Assembly: GCA_949293595.1 (NCBI GenBank)
Contig: CASFDW010000002.1
Coordinates: forward strand, 310,001-374,000
Length of the DNA: 64,000 nt
From: an uncultured Spirochaetales bacterium
GTDB taxonomy: Bacteria; Spirochaetota; Spirochaetia; Sphaerochaetales; Sphaerochaetaceae
Direction: 5' to 3'
Shown here piece after piece: positions 35,167 through 44,251 of the stretch; within the stretch, counting starts at the first letter, position 1, and every line of letters starts with the position of its first letter. The notes under the pieces were generated by a model. It did no database searches, had not been told where the DNA came from, and worked only from the letters and a program-made list of their open reading frames with translations. Made by a program: the position numbers and the translations under genes.

Positions 35167-38084
35167 TCTTCATCCTCCTTGATCACGGCCCTGCTGATCC
35201 TGCCGTTGACCTTTATTATCAGGTTTTTCCTGCTCCTTACATGCAGGAAGTGCTTTGTTTCCTTGACTCTGTCCATTTGCTCCATATGGCGGAAATCGAC
35301 AATCCCGTCCCCGTGGAGCGGGTTGACGGTGAGATATATGCAACCGAGGCTGGTCATGTTCTGGAAGAAATGTGTGCCCTGGCTCGGCTCGACGTCCAGT
35401 TCCCTGAGTCCGGTCTCGACGATGACGTGCGCCTTCGATATGTCCGACCATGTGCAGGGGATTCCCAACCATCGGTCGGAGGAGCCGAGACGTCCGCAGG
35501 CAATGAGTACGTATCCTCCGTCCATCCCGCTGTTCAGCTCGCTCAGCTCGGATGCCATCTCGACCATTTCGGAAGCCTTGAATGCCTCCTCCTTGATGGT
35601 GACGATGTCCCGGATGTCGTCAACAATCCCGTTGCCCATTACCTTCTCCGCATAGATCAGCGCATCCGTCTTGTCTTTTTCCTCCACCACGATGTCGGAT
35701 TCGGTGACCTGGTTGCTTATCGGTCTGATCTGGAGTATCGAGAAATCCGGCTTCTCCCGTTCGGTGTTGACAGCAAACTCTATCTCGACCGGTTCTGCCA
35801 TGCTCCGTGTGCCCATCTTGAGTATCTGATCGACGATTTTCGCCACAGGAAGCGTGTCGTATTTCAAGATTCCGTTGAATGTGAGAAGGTTCACACCGTT
35901 TTTATCGATCCTCTCGCTCACCATACCTGTCTTCATGTCGAGGCTGGAAAAGATGCTTTTCATGCTTTTGGGCCATGACGAGGCCTTTGAAATTGGCAGC
36001 TTTTCAAGGTTGTCGCTGTCCTCTAGCGGGCGGAAGGGTTTGTTGAGGTCGAGGGCGTAGAACGTATCCTGGTTGCTCGATTCGCTTCCGGTCAGGGCCT
36101 GGTTTGGTCTTTTCGGTTTGGCGGGGCAGAACCGGAAGCTTGTCCCTTCGTCGACGACCGTCTTCCCAAAGCCGAACGACAGCATGCCTATCCCGTCCTC
36201 CTGGCTCTGCCCGGGGGCAGGGTAGTAGTTCAGGCTCCTGGCGACACCGGATATGTTCGGATACCAGTAGTTGTCGTGTGCGCTTCCCGTGATCTGTTGT
36301 ATGATCACGGCCATCTTCTCATCCTCGAGTGTGTGGTCGGTGTTCTTCAGGTATTCCTTTGCACAGTGGAAGTAGGTGCTGGCCCATACCGTGCGCACTG
36401 CATCCTTGAGTTCCTCGTATCGGTGGAAGTCATCCCCCTGGTTAGGGATCATGCATGTCTGGTAGACGCCAGCAAATGGCTGGAAATGCGAATCCTCGAG
36501 CAGTGATGACGAGCGTACGGAGATTGGCACCCGGATGACCTGGATGATCTGTGCAAGTGAATCCTCCAGACATTTCGGAATCGGTTTCGACAGGAACAGC
36601 TTGAGGATGTCCTCGTCGCTTTGATCCACGAAATAAAGGTTCTGAAGCTTGTTCTCGGACATGAACATGTCGAATATCTCGGTGGTGATGACGACGGTCC
36701 TGGGTGTGGAGAGGTATAGGTCCGGATATTCCTTCCTGATGCCCATCGCATGCATCTCCATCGCGAGAAACGCCAGTCCGCGTCCTTTGCCTCCCATGCT
36801 GCCTTTCCCGATTCTTGAAAAATGAAGGGTCTCGTCGTAATGTGCGGAGGAAAATTCCGCGATGACGCCCCTCGTGCGGTCCGAACGGTATTCCTTTATC
36901 GTCTCATACAGGAGCTTCCTGACATCCTCCGCATCGTTGTGTTCGGATAGATTGATAGGTTTTATCATCGATGCCAGCTGATAGAGGGACTGTGCCCTCA
37001 GCCATCTCGAGAAATCATTCTTCCTGGAATGGTAGACAAAGGATTCGATCGGTATGGTCTTTATCATGCTCTGAAGGTCCTTCATCGTCTCCGCCTTCCC
37101 GATCTCCTTTCCCGTTGCCGGATTGATGAAAATGAACGGACCGAAATTGTAGTGCTTCAAAAAGTGCTCTTCAAGATCCTGAAGGAGTGTGGGGGACAGC
37201 TTCCAGATGAAATCCGCACCCAGCCTTACCGCGTCCTCCCTGTTCTTCTCCTCCCTCGACTGTATCAGGACCGGTATCTCAGGATCGATTTCCTTTATGT
37301 TCCGGCACAGCTCCAGGCCTGCTGTCTCCCTCCTGCCGTCATGCATCGGAAAAGAGACGTCGGAAATCACGCCGAGGACGTTCTGCCTGTATTTTGTGAA
37401 AAGGTTCCAGGCCTCGTCATAGTTTCTGGCGAGAACAATCTTTGGCCTTCCCCTCATCCTCAGCGTCTTGCCCCATTCGTTCAACGCCTCCAGGATGCTT
37501 ATCCTGTTCTGGTGTATCAGGCAGGTATACATCTGCGGCAGGTATGAGGAGATGAATCTTACGGAGTCCTCGACGAGGATTATCACCTGCACATCCGCCT
37601 CGTCGGTGTCATGGTCTATGTTTATCCTGTCCTCTATCAGCTTGATCATCGCCAAAAAAAGCGATGCGTTTCCCTGCCAATAGAATAGATAGTCTATGTA
37701 AGGGCAGTTCTCGCCCTTCAGCACCTTCGCCTTCCTGTGGTCGGGAGAGGGGGAGAGGGCTATGACCGGCATTCCCGGACGGATCTTCTTGATGTTCTCG
37801 GCAAGCAGCTCGACACGCCCGGTCTGCAGATCCAGCATCGTGATCACCAGGTCGAAATTCAATGTGGAAAGGAGCTTGAGCGCCTCATCCTCGTCATTGG
37901 TGTGGGTGATCTTTGGAGGATTGGAAAGCCCCAGCGCGGTGTATTCCTGATAGAGTTCCTCCTCGACCCTTCCGTCCTCCTCGAGCATGAAACGGTCGTA
38001 ATCCGAGCATATGAGCAGTACGTTGTAGATGTGTTTCAGCATGAGGTTGCTGAAAGGCAGCCAGGTTTGATCAAGTAGATACAT
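35163..38084 (-). CDS. Tandem receiver domains fused to a PEP-synthase/PPDK-type nucleotide-binding domain
   Basis: A 973-residue cytoplasmic protein. Residues 10-140 and 170-320 look like response-regulator receivers: LLICSDYDRF, FDLVITMLDLQTGR and VIALSPSP in the first; VIILVEDSVRF, LGVISDVSFPMHDGRRE and VLIQSREEKN in the second, with Asp kept at the acceptor position. Residues 450-790 are the ATP-grasp PEP/pyruvate-binding domain (GKGSMGGKGRGLAFL, PISVRSSSLLEDSHFQPFAGVYQT, EIEFAVNTE, SILQIRPIS). I see neither the phospho-His swivelling domain nor the PEP barrel, so it is not a complete PEP synthase. A role as a phospho-signalling or dikinase-like regulator is inference. It is cotranscribed with the alcohol dehydrogenase and has a leaderless promoter. 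Confidence 0.82.
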   Translation of the reverse strand: MYLLDQTWLPFSNLMLKHIYNVLLICSDYDRFMLEEDGRVEEELYQEYTALGLSNPPKITHTNDEDEALKLLSTLNFDLVITMLDLQTGRVELLAENIKKIRPGMPVIALSPSPDHRKAKVLKGENCPYIDYLFYWQGNASLFLAMIKLIEDRINIDHDTDEADVQVIILVEDSVRFISSYLPQMYTCLIHQNRISILEALNEWGKTLRMRGRPKIVLARNYDEAWNLFTKYRQNVLGVISDVSFPMHDGRRETAGLELCRNIKEIDPEIPVLIQSREEKNREDAVRLGADFIWKLSPTLLQDLEEHFLKHYNFGPFIFINPATGKEIGKAETMKDLQSMIKTIPIESFVYHSRKNDFSRWLRAQSLYQLASMIKPINLSEHNDAEDVRKLLYETIKEYRSDRTRGVIAEFSSAHYDETLHFSRIGKGSMGGKGRGLAFLAMEMHAMGIRKEYPDLYLSTPRTVVITTEIFDMFMSENKLQNLYFVDQSDEDILKLFLSKPIPKCLEDSLAQIIQVIRVPISVRSSSLLEDSHFQPFAGVYQTCMIPNQGDDFHRYEELKDAVRTVWASTYFHCAKEYLKNTDHTLEDEKMAVIIQQITGSAHDNYWYPNISGVARSLNYYPAPGQSQEDGIGMLSFGFGKTVVDEGTSFRFCPAKPKRPNQALTGSESSNQDTFYALDLNKPFRPLEDSDNLEKLPISKASSWPKSMKSIFSSLDMKTGMVSERIDKNGVNLLTFNGILKYDTLPVAKIVDQILKMGTRSMAEPVEIEFAVNTEREKPDFSILQIRPISNQVTESDIVVEEKDKTDALIYAEKVMGNGIVDDIRDIVTIKEEAFKASEMVEMASELSELNSGMDGGYVLIACGRLGSSDRWLGIPCTWSDISKAHVIVETGLRELDVEPSQGTHFFQNMTSLGCIYLTVNPLHGDGIVDFRHMEQMDRVKETKHFLHVRSRKNLIIKVNGRISRAVIKEDEE

Positions 38085-38120
38085 AGCTTTGATTCTAACA
38101 GGAAGACGTGAGGTTGACAA
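38085..38120 (-). promoter_or_regulatory. Leaderless promoter of the two-receiver gene
   Basis: On the minus strand TTGTCA (38115-38120), exact 17-nt spacer, TAGAAT (38092-38097), then 7 nt to the ATG at 38084. Confidence 0.68.
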
Positions 38121-38236
38121 ATGAATGGAATGGAACATCCTGTATTTGATAAATTAAAGATATCGCTAATTTTAAGTAAATAAAAATTACATATAGCCAA
38201 AAAAGATAGGTAAAGATTGAGTTATCAAATATTTTC

Positions 38237-38265
38237 TTGACGGTTTCGATATTCGGACTTAATCT
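38237..38265 (+). promoter_or_regulatory. Promoter of gdhA
   Basis: TTGACG (38237-38242), 17-nt spacer, TAATCT (38260-38265), followed by AGGAGG and the ATG at 38285. The short leader has a normal ribosome site, unlike the leaderless genes. Confidence 0.65.
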
Positions 38266-38284
38266 GAATCTGCTAGGAGGACTT

Positions 38285-39622
38285 ATGTATAATCTCGATA
38301 GTTTCATGAAGGACCTTGAAAGAAGGAATCCTTGTGAACCGGAATTCCTGCAGGCGGTGCGGGAAGTTGTCGAATCGGTCCTGGATGTCGTCAATGAGAA
38401 TCCACTGTATCTCAAGAACAAGATCCTTGAAAGGATAACCGAACCCGACAGGGTCTTCTCCTTCAAGGTCGAATGGGAGGACGACGAGGGGAATATACAG
38501 GTCAACCGCGGTTACCGTGTGCAGTTCAACAACGCTCTCGGCCCATACAAGGGCGGACTGCGCTTCCATTCCTCCGTAACGCTCGGGTCCCTGAAGTTCC
38601 TAGGTTTCGAGCAGACTTTCAAAAACAGCCTTACAACGCTTCCGATGGGCGGCGGAAAGGGTGGTTCCGATTTTTCCCCGAAAGGTAAGAGCGATGCCGA
38701 GATTCTGCGCTTCTGCAGGTCGTTCATGACCGAGTTGCAGAAATACATCGGTCCGGACACCGATGTCCCTGCCGGCGACATAGGTGTGGGAGCAAGGGAG
38801 ATCGGTTTCCTTTATGGACAATATAAGAGGCTCAGAAGCGAGAATACCGGAGTGCTCACAGGCAAGGGTCTGGACTACGGTGGTTCATTGATAAGGCCGG
38901 AGGCGACAGGCTACGGAACAATGTATTTCGCTTCCGAGATGCTCAAGGCGCATAATGACACCATGGAGGGCAAGAGGATTGCAATCTCCGGGTTCGGCAA
39001 TGTGGCCTGGGGCGCGGTGATGAAGGCAAGCCAGCTTGGGGCAAAGGTCGTGACGATAAGCGGTCCGGATGGATACGTTATCGACGAGGATGGAATCTCC
39101 ACTCCTGAAAAGTGGGCATACATGCTCCAGCTCAGGGCGAGCAACAACGATGTCGTGGAGCCTTATGCAAAGCGGTTCGGAGCCAGGTTCGTTCCAGGGC
39201 GCAAACCCTGGGAGGTGCCGGTCGATATGGCGTTCCCGTGCGCAATCCAGAACGAGCTTGGCCTGGAGGATGCGGTGAAGCTCCATGAGAACGGCGTGAA
39301 GTATGTCGTGGAAACCTCGAACATGGGTGCCAGAAGGGAGGCCATGGAGTATTTCATCGAGCACCGGATCCCGTTCGTACCGGGCAAGGCTGCAAATGCG
39401 GGAGGCGTCGCGGTCTCCGGATTGGAGATGAGCCAGAACGCGATGCATCTCAGGTGGACCGAGGCCGAGGTCGATGACAAGCTCAAGCATATAATGCACT
39501 CCATACATGCCGCCTGCATCGCAGAGGGCGTGGAGGATGACGGATATGTGAATTATGTCAAGGGCGCCAATATCGCAGGATTCAAGAAAGTCGCGGACGC
39601 GATGTGCCAGCTGGGATATTGA
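38285..39622 (+). CDS. gdhA: Glutamate dehydrogenase, hexameric (NADP type)
   Basis: A 445-residue enzyme interconverting 2-oxoglutarate plus ammonia and glutamate. The catalytic region has NNALGPYKGGLRFHSSV, LPMGGGKGGSDFSPKGKS (active Lys) and DVPAGDIGVGAREIGFLYG. The dinucleotide-binding fold is IAISGFGNVAWGAVM, with Gly-Asn in place of an acidic residue, in line with NADP. The length fits the small GdhA type. A CTAGGAGGACTT site precedes the ATG. It is a single-gene unit with its own promoter and terminator, and it lacks the hairpin leader seen on the glutamine genes. Confidence 0.96.
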   Translation: MYNLDSFMKDLERRNPCEPEFLQAVREVVESVLDVVNENPLYLKNKILERITEPDRVFSFKVEWEDDEGNIQVNRGYRVQFNNALGPYKGGLRFHSSVTLGSLKFLGFEQTFKNSLTTLPMGGGKGGSDFSPKGKSDAEILRFCRSFMTELQKYIGPDTDVPAGDIGVGAREIGFLYGQYKRLRSENTGVLTGKGLDYGGSLIRPEATGYGTMYFASEMLKAHNDTMEGKRIAISGFGNVAWGAVMKASQLGAKVVTISGPDGYVIDEDGISTPEKWAYMLQLRASNNDVVEPYAKRFGARFVPGRKPWEVPVDMAFPCAIQNELGLEDAVKLHENGVKYVVETSNMGARREAMEYFIEHRIPFVPGKAANAGGVAVSGLEMSQNAMHLRWTEAEVDDKLKHIMHSIHAACIAEGVEDDGYVNYVKGANIAGFKKVADAMCQLGY

Positions 39623-39636
39623 ACAACCGCAGGCGA

Positions 39637-39667
39637 GGACCGGAAAAGGATTTCCGGTCTTTTTTTT
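39637..39667 (+). terminator. Terminator of gdhA
   Basis: An 8-bp stem GACCGGAA/TTCCGGTC, loop AAGGAT, then nine T. Confidence 0.9.
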
Positions 39668-40053
39668 GTCCCGGATCCGGCATCCGGGTGGGTTCCGGGA
39701 TGGTTTTTTTGAAGTAAGATAAAAAAAATTTGGGAAACGTATATTTGCATATTTAATGAAAACGATGTGTCTGAAGATGAATTCGGATGTGTTTTTTTCA
39801 AGATCCACCTGTTTGTTTTCAACCAGATATGTCATATGTTACAGTAATTATTTAAATTTAACGCTTTTTTGTTTGTGTTGAAAAAAATAGCATTTCGGCA
39901 TCCTCTCTTTTGCCTTTCAAGGTTTAAATATTTCAAACAATGGTTATGACTACTGCTTTGAACAGGTTGCAAGCCATGGACGACATGTGTCGGCCCAGCT
40001 TCTCATTTTTGTTGTAATTCCTTGCTTTTTAAGAGTTAGGATTGATTTAAAAG
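39668..40053. other. AT-rich intergenic region, no gene recognised
   Basis: About 385 bases, strikingly richer in A and T than the surrounding coding DNA, with long A and T runs. I find no supported reading frame on either strand, no tRNA and no clear intrinsic terminator inside it. It could hold upstream promoter elements or an unrecognised RNA for the small DNA-binding gene that follows. Confidence 0.6.
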
Positions 40054-40082
40054 TTGAATTACTGTCAAAGTTAGGTTAATAT
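40054..40082 (+). promoter_or_regulatory. Promoter of the small helix-turn-helix gene
   Basis: TTGAAT (40054-40059), 17-nt spacer, TAATAT (40077-40082). It leaves a leader of about 40 nt. Confidence 0.55.
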
Positions 40083-40129
40083 TCAAAAAAGAAATAAGGC
40101 TTTGAAGAAAAGCTCAGGGGAGGGCATTG

Positions 40130-40324
40130 ATGTATCGAACGGTCAGAGAAGTCGCCGAAGAATTCAATGTATCGGTTGCTTCGATTTCTGCAAAGTTGAA
40201 GAAAAAGGGGTTGAAGAAAACCGCGGGACTTTACAGGATCGATGATGAGACATATGAATGGCTCAAGGCACGGAAGGGCAAGGTCGGCAGACCTTGGAAC
40301 AAGGATATCTATAATTCCAAATAG
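40130..40324 (+). CDS. Small winged-helix/HTH DNA-binding protein
   Basis: A 64-residue protein. TVREVAEEFNVSVASISAKL is a clear helix-turn-helix, followed by a wing-like turn and a basic C-terminus (ARKGKVGRPW). It resembles the DNA-binding part of MerR/excisionase-type proteins without an effector domain. The ATG at 40130 has GGGAGGG at a good distance. It is an isolated gene after the AT-rich stretch. Its targets are unknown; autoregulation or a nucleoid-associated role is only a guess. Confidence 0.65.
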   Translation: MYRTVREVAEEFNVSVASISAKLKKKGLKKTAGLYRIDDETYEWLKARKGKVGRPWNKDIYNSK

Positions 40325-40393
40325 GCATATGCGTTTTTTCCACATTGATTGGATTTGAGAATCACGGTTCCGACTTCATTTTTCCAACCGGAC

Positions 40394-40421
40394 AAACAAA
40401 AAGGGGATGCTTGGCATCCCC
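40394..40421 (-). terminator. Terminator of the S9 peptidase gene
   Basis: On the minus strand the stem GGGGATGC/GCATCCCC with loop CAA is followed by TTTTTGTTTG. Confidence 0.85.
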
Positions 40422-40431
40422 GATTCTTTTT

Positions 40432-42330
40432 CTAGTTCCCCAGATATCTGTCCATCCACGAGGTTATCTCCTCGAGCCGCTTGATCCTGTTCCGGGGCTT
40501 GCCCGACCTGCTGAGCTCGTGGTTCTCCCCATGGAAGACGACAAGCTTGGACGGAACACGTTTTTCCTTGAGCACTGCAAACAGCTGGTATGCCTGTTCG
40601 ACCGGGCATCTGTAGTCTTCGTCGGAGTGGAGTATGAGGGTGGGGGTCCTTCCTGCCGCTATCACGCCGGGCAAAGGGCTCTGCTCAAGAAGAGGTCCGA
40701 ACCTTCCCTGAAGCAGACCTGCGCCGCATTCGTCGTCCACGAAGAACGATCCGATGTCGCTTGTCCCCCACATGCTCATCCAGTTCGATATGCTTCTCTG
40801 CGTCGCGATGGCCTTGAATCTGTCCGTATGGCCCAGTATCCAGTTGCTCATGAAGCCTCCGTACGAACCTCCCGTGGCCCCGAGCCTCCCGGGGTCTATC
40901 TCCGGATACCTTCCAAGCACGTGGTCCACAAAAGCCATTATGTCGGAGAAGTCCACGGTCCCGTACCTGCCGCGGATGTCGGCGAAATCGTCACCGCGTC
41001 CGTCCGAACCCCTTGGATTCATGAACATGACGAAATAGCCGTGTGCGGCCCAGTACTGCATCTCGTGGAAATATGTCTCGCCGTATACTGTCTTCGGTCC
41101 CCCGTGTATGTCGAGGATGGCGGGGTAGGTCCTTCCGTTTTCAAATCCCACCGGCCTGAGCACCCAGCCGTAAAGTGACGTCCCTTCGTTTTCGAACCTG
41201 ATGCGTTCGAACGGTGCAATCCTTCTCGTCTCCAGAAACGGGGTGTTGATCCTCGATGTCCTCCTGCCGTCCAGATATATTTCCTGGAGCAGCCCGTCCC
41301 GCATCTCTACCGAGGCGATATGCCCGTCCTGCATTGCGAACGAGTCGACGGAACCTTCCCTCTGTTCCGGTATGAATATCTTCCCGTTCCTGTCAAGCGA
41401 GCAGATCGCACTGTGGTTCAGAAGGGTTGTCGTGAAGAAATACGTTCCGTCATGGACGCAGTCGGTCCCGCCTCCTCCGAGCCTGCAGTCCGAACCGACG
41501 GAGGATCTCAGGGCCTCACCCCATTTCCTGAACAGGACCATCTCACCGTTCTCTATCTTATGGAAATCCGGATTCTGGTTGAGTCCGTGGGCTTTCATGT
41601 CCGTTGCCGCGGCAAGTATCGATGTGCCGAAATATACCGCCCTTTCTATCTGCCAGCCCCTTTTTTTGAAAACCGGAACCGCCTTTTTGTTTTCCAGATC
41701 TATTTCATAGACCATGTCGGAGAACACCACATGGTCCCTCCATTTTGAACCTGTGGCCAGTATCCTCTTTCCGTCATCGGATACGAAGAAGGAGGCAACC
41801 TTGAAGCCCTTCGGTGAAACCGGTGTGAATGTCGCCGCTGCGATGTCGTATACGGCGAGACGGGGTACTTCCTTGCTTATGAATCCTCCTCCGTTCTCGC
41901 AGAACGGGTATGCTTCGAGCTCGTGCCAGCCTGTGTTTTCCTCCGGGACGTTGTCGACATAGTGCACAAGCACCCTGTTGTCGTCGATCAGACGGAAGCT
42001 TTTAACCTTTTCCTCCAGGGAAAAGGCTTTTTCAGCCTCTCCCGCACCTATGTCCAGTCGGAAGAAGTCCACGTGCCGCCCGTCTCCGTCCTTCTTTTCC
42101 CTGGAGGAGGAGAAAAGGATCCTGATGCCCCGTACAGTGAATGCGGAAACCTTTGTGCAGGTTGTCAGCCTGGTTGTCGTTCCGTCCTTGTCCATCAGCA
42201 TGATGTCGCTTTTGTAGCGGTTGCTTTCCTCGTCCGCGGTTTTGCATATGAAAGCTACGCGGTCCCCGACGAAGGCGGGGGAGGATAGGAATCTGTAATT
42301 CAGAAAGTCCTTCAGCCTTACTTTGTCCAT
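40432..42330 (-). CDS. S9 family prolyl oligopeptidase / acylaminoacyl-peptidase
   Basis: A 632-residue serine peptidase. The N-terminal two thirds is a beta-propeller with repeated short blades (VAFICKTADEESNRYKSDI, ILFSSSREKK, RILATGSKW). The C-terminal alpha/beta hydrolase has the nucleophile in GATGGSYGGFMSNWILG, the Asp in LHSDEDYRCPVEQ and the His in FHGENHELSRSG, the order of family S9C. There is no signal peptide, so it degrades peptides in the cytoplasm. The ATG at 42330 follows AGGAGG. It sits downstream of the epimerase gene but has its own site and terminator. Confidence 0.92.
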   Translation of the reverse strand: MDKVRLKDFLNYRFLSSPAFVGDRVAFICKTADEESNRYKSDIMLMDKDGTTTRLTTCTKVSAFTVRGIRILFSSSREKKDGDGRHVDFFRLDIGAGEAEKAFSLEEKVKSFRLIDDNRVLVHYVDNVPEENTGWHELEAYPFCENGGGFISKEVPRLAVYDIAAATFTPVSPKGFKVASFFVSDDGKRILATGSKWRDHVVFSDMVYEIDLENKKAVPVFKKRGWQIERAVYFGTSILAAATDMKAHGLNQNPDFHKIENGEMVLFRKWGEALRSSVGSDCRLGGGGTDCVHDGTYFFTTTLLNHSAICSLDRNGKIFIPEQREGSVDSFAMQDGHIASVEMRDGLLQEIYLDGRRTSRINTPFLETRRIAPFERIRFENEGTSLYGWVLRPVGFENGRTYPAILDIHGGPKTVYGETYFHEMQYWAAHGYFVMFMNPRGSDGRGDDFADIRGRYGTVDFSDIMAFVDHVLGRYPEIDPGRLGATGGSYGGFMSNWILGHTDRFKAIATQRSISNWMSMWGTSDIGSFFVDDECGAGLLQGRFGPLLEQSPLPGVIAAGRTPTLILHSDEDYRCPVEQAYQLFAVLKEKRVPSKLVVFHGENHELSRSGKPRNRIKRLEEITSWMDRYLGN

Positions 42331-42385
42331 GATGTGCCTCCTGATTTCAAAGGTTATTATCCGTAAGGCTGGAAAACAAGGAAAA

Positions 42386-43423
42386 TCAGACGAAGGCCTG
42401 TATTTTCCTCCTGCCGGTCTTCTTTTCTTTTCCACTGCACGCCCTTTTCACAAGGTATCCGTACATGTCCCCGACGGTGTTCCTGATGTCCCTGGGCGTG
42501 TATCCAAGCTCCCTGGTGGCCTTGTCATGCGAGAACAGTACGGTCCCTCCGATGGTGGAAAGACTGTATCTCGTGTAAAGTGGACGGCGTTTTGTCACCT
42601 TCGAATGGAGCAACAGCAAAGGGTAAAGGATCCTGGCGATCCGGACAGGAAGGCACGGCCTGCTGTGCCTCCCCGATGCCTGGGCAAGATATGACAGGTA
42701 TTCGCGTATCGTGACATACCTGTTGGAAAGTATGTAGCATTCGCCGGACCTTCCCTTTTCCAGTGCGAGGAGGCATCCGTTTGCGACATCCCTTACATCC
42801 ACCATGTCATAGCCTCCCTTGAGCCAGAGCGGGAGCCTTCCTTGGAGGAACAGCTTCGCAACCTGCACCAGATGGTTTCTTCCGTCGTCCCCCGGCCCCA
42901 TGATACCGGATGGATGCACGCAAAGAGCATCCAGGCCGTTTCGTCCCGCCTCGAGCACCAGTGCCGTGGCCTCAGCCTTCGTCTTGGCGTATTCGCCGCG
43001 TACGTCGTCCGGTGAGAATTCTTCCGTCTCGACCTGCACCGAGATGTCCTTCCTTTCCTTGATCGCATGCACGCTGCTGATGTAAAGCAGTCTCCGGACC
43101 TTGTGCCTGATGCACATGGTGATGATGTTTTTGGTGCCGCCGACGTTGACCTTGCGTACCGTCCCGTCTCCCTTGTCCTGTATGCTGATCAGCCCGGCCG
43201 CATGGATGCAGTATGTCTCGAATCTCTCCGATTCCTCGAAAAAGGGCTCCAGGCTTTCGATCCTGGTCACATCTCCTGTGAAGTATTCGATGTTTTTGGA
43301 CGGGCTTCCGTCTTCCTCCCTTTCCACAAGCCCTCTTGTACGGCATCCGGTTTTCATCAGCTCTGCCGTTATCGCCGATCCCAGATGTCCGGCCGCTCCT
43401 GTGATAAGAAAAAGCTTTTCCAT
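42386..43423 (-). CDS. NAD(P)-dependent epimerase/dehydratase (extended SDR)
   Basis: A 345-residue extended short-chain dehydrogenase. The Rossmann motif is FLITGAAGHLGSAI (residues 4-17), and the catalytic YxxxK pair is in VRGEYAKTKAEA with a preceding Ser-rich strand (LLYISSVHAIKE). Similar proteins are dihydroflavonol reductase-like or 3-beta-hydroxysteroid-type; the substrate is unknown. The start follows AAGGAG. It is divergent from the TetR gene, whose product may control it. Confidence 0.88.
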   Translation of the reverse strand: MEKLFLITGAAGHLGSAITAELMKTGCRTRGLVEREEDGSPSKNIEYFTGDVTRIESLEPFFEESERFETYCIHAAGLISIQDKGDGTVRKVNVGGTKNIITMCIRHKVRRLLYISSVHAIKERKDISVQVETEEFSPDDVRGEYAKTKAEATALVLEAGRNGLDALCVHPSGIMGPGDDGRNHLVQVAKLFLQGRLPLWLKGGYDMVDVRDVANGCLLALEKGRSGECYILSNRYVTIREYLSYLAQASGRHSRPCLPVRIARILYPLLLLHSKVTKRRPLYTRYSLSTIGGTVLFSHDKATRELGYTPRDIRNTVGDMYGYLVKRACSGKEKKTGRRKIQAFV

Positions 43424-43587
43424 CGTTTTCTCCTTGCCCCATGACCATTTCCGATCTTATGATATCAACATGGTGTTGGATTATAAACAATCAGTTTTTA
43501 ATCAAACGTCGTGTATCATACAATGGATTCGGATCGTGTCGGATTCAAAACATCCATATTGTGTTTTTTTCTTGAAGGAGGTTTTCA

Positions 43588-44139
43588 ATGGATGAGAACA
43601 GAAGGGTGAGACTGACAAAGAAGATGATCAAGGAAGCCCTCACCGCACTCATGTGCGAGAAGGAGTATCCGAAGATAACGGTGAAGGAGCTGTGTGCCCG
43701 GGCGGATGTGAACAGATCCACGTTCTACGCCTATTACAGGGATACGGCGTCGGTCATAAGGGAGATCGAGGACGACATCCTAAGGCAGCTGCCCGATCTC
43801 GAATCGGCGGATATAGACGAGTTCAATTCGAAGATATACTCGCTTTTCGAGTATATAAGGATGAACAGCCGGATTTTCTATGTTGTGATGTTCAACAGCA
43901 ACGGGTCTGCGTTCTGCAAGACATTGATGGATGTGATATTGGAGAAATACGAGGGACTTTCAACGATAAAGGATGAAAGCGTATCCCGAATGAGCTATAT
44001 TTTCTGCGCCAACGGGATAGTGGGGCTTGTAAAGGACTGGATAGAAAGCGGATTTTCAGTCGACACCAGGAAATTCACCGGCATAGCGATGGCTCTGGCC
44101 TTGCGTTCCACAAGCCCTGAAACAGAGTTTCATTTTTAA
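43588..44139 (+). CDS. TetR family transcriptional regulator
   Basis: A 183-residue repressor-type protein. The N-terminal HTH is ITVKELCARADVNRSTFYAYYRDTASV, preceded by the usual LTKKMIKEALTALM helix. The C-terminal part (residues 70-180) is the divergent ligand-binding helix bundle. The ATG follows GAAGGAGG. It is divergent from the epimerase gene by 164 bases, the usual place for its operator, and followed by PFOR in the same direction; either could be a target. Confidence 0.88.
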   Translation: MDENRRVRLTKKMIKEALTALMCEKEYPKITVKELCARADVNRSTFYAYYRDTASVIREIEDDILRQLPDLESADIDEFNSKIYSLFEYIRMNSRIFYVVMFNSNGSAFCKTLMDVILEKYEGLSTIKDESVSRMSYIFCANGIVGLVKDWIESGFSVDTRKFTGIAMALALRSTSPETEFHF

Positions 44140-44251
44140 GCTTTCGGGCAAAAACTTGTTGTAAAGAGTTGGAACTTGTTTTATGCTGAATAATGACATC
44201 AGCGTGGCTTTTTGTGCCATGACAAATCATATTATTGGAGCGTAACTAAAA

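Noticed and set aside
39668-40053. tmRNA, 6S RNA or tRNA in the AT-rich gap
   Set aside because: I could not find a T-arm, tag frame, CCA end or long bulged stem typical of these RNAs.
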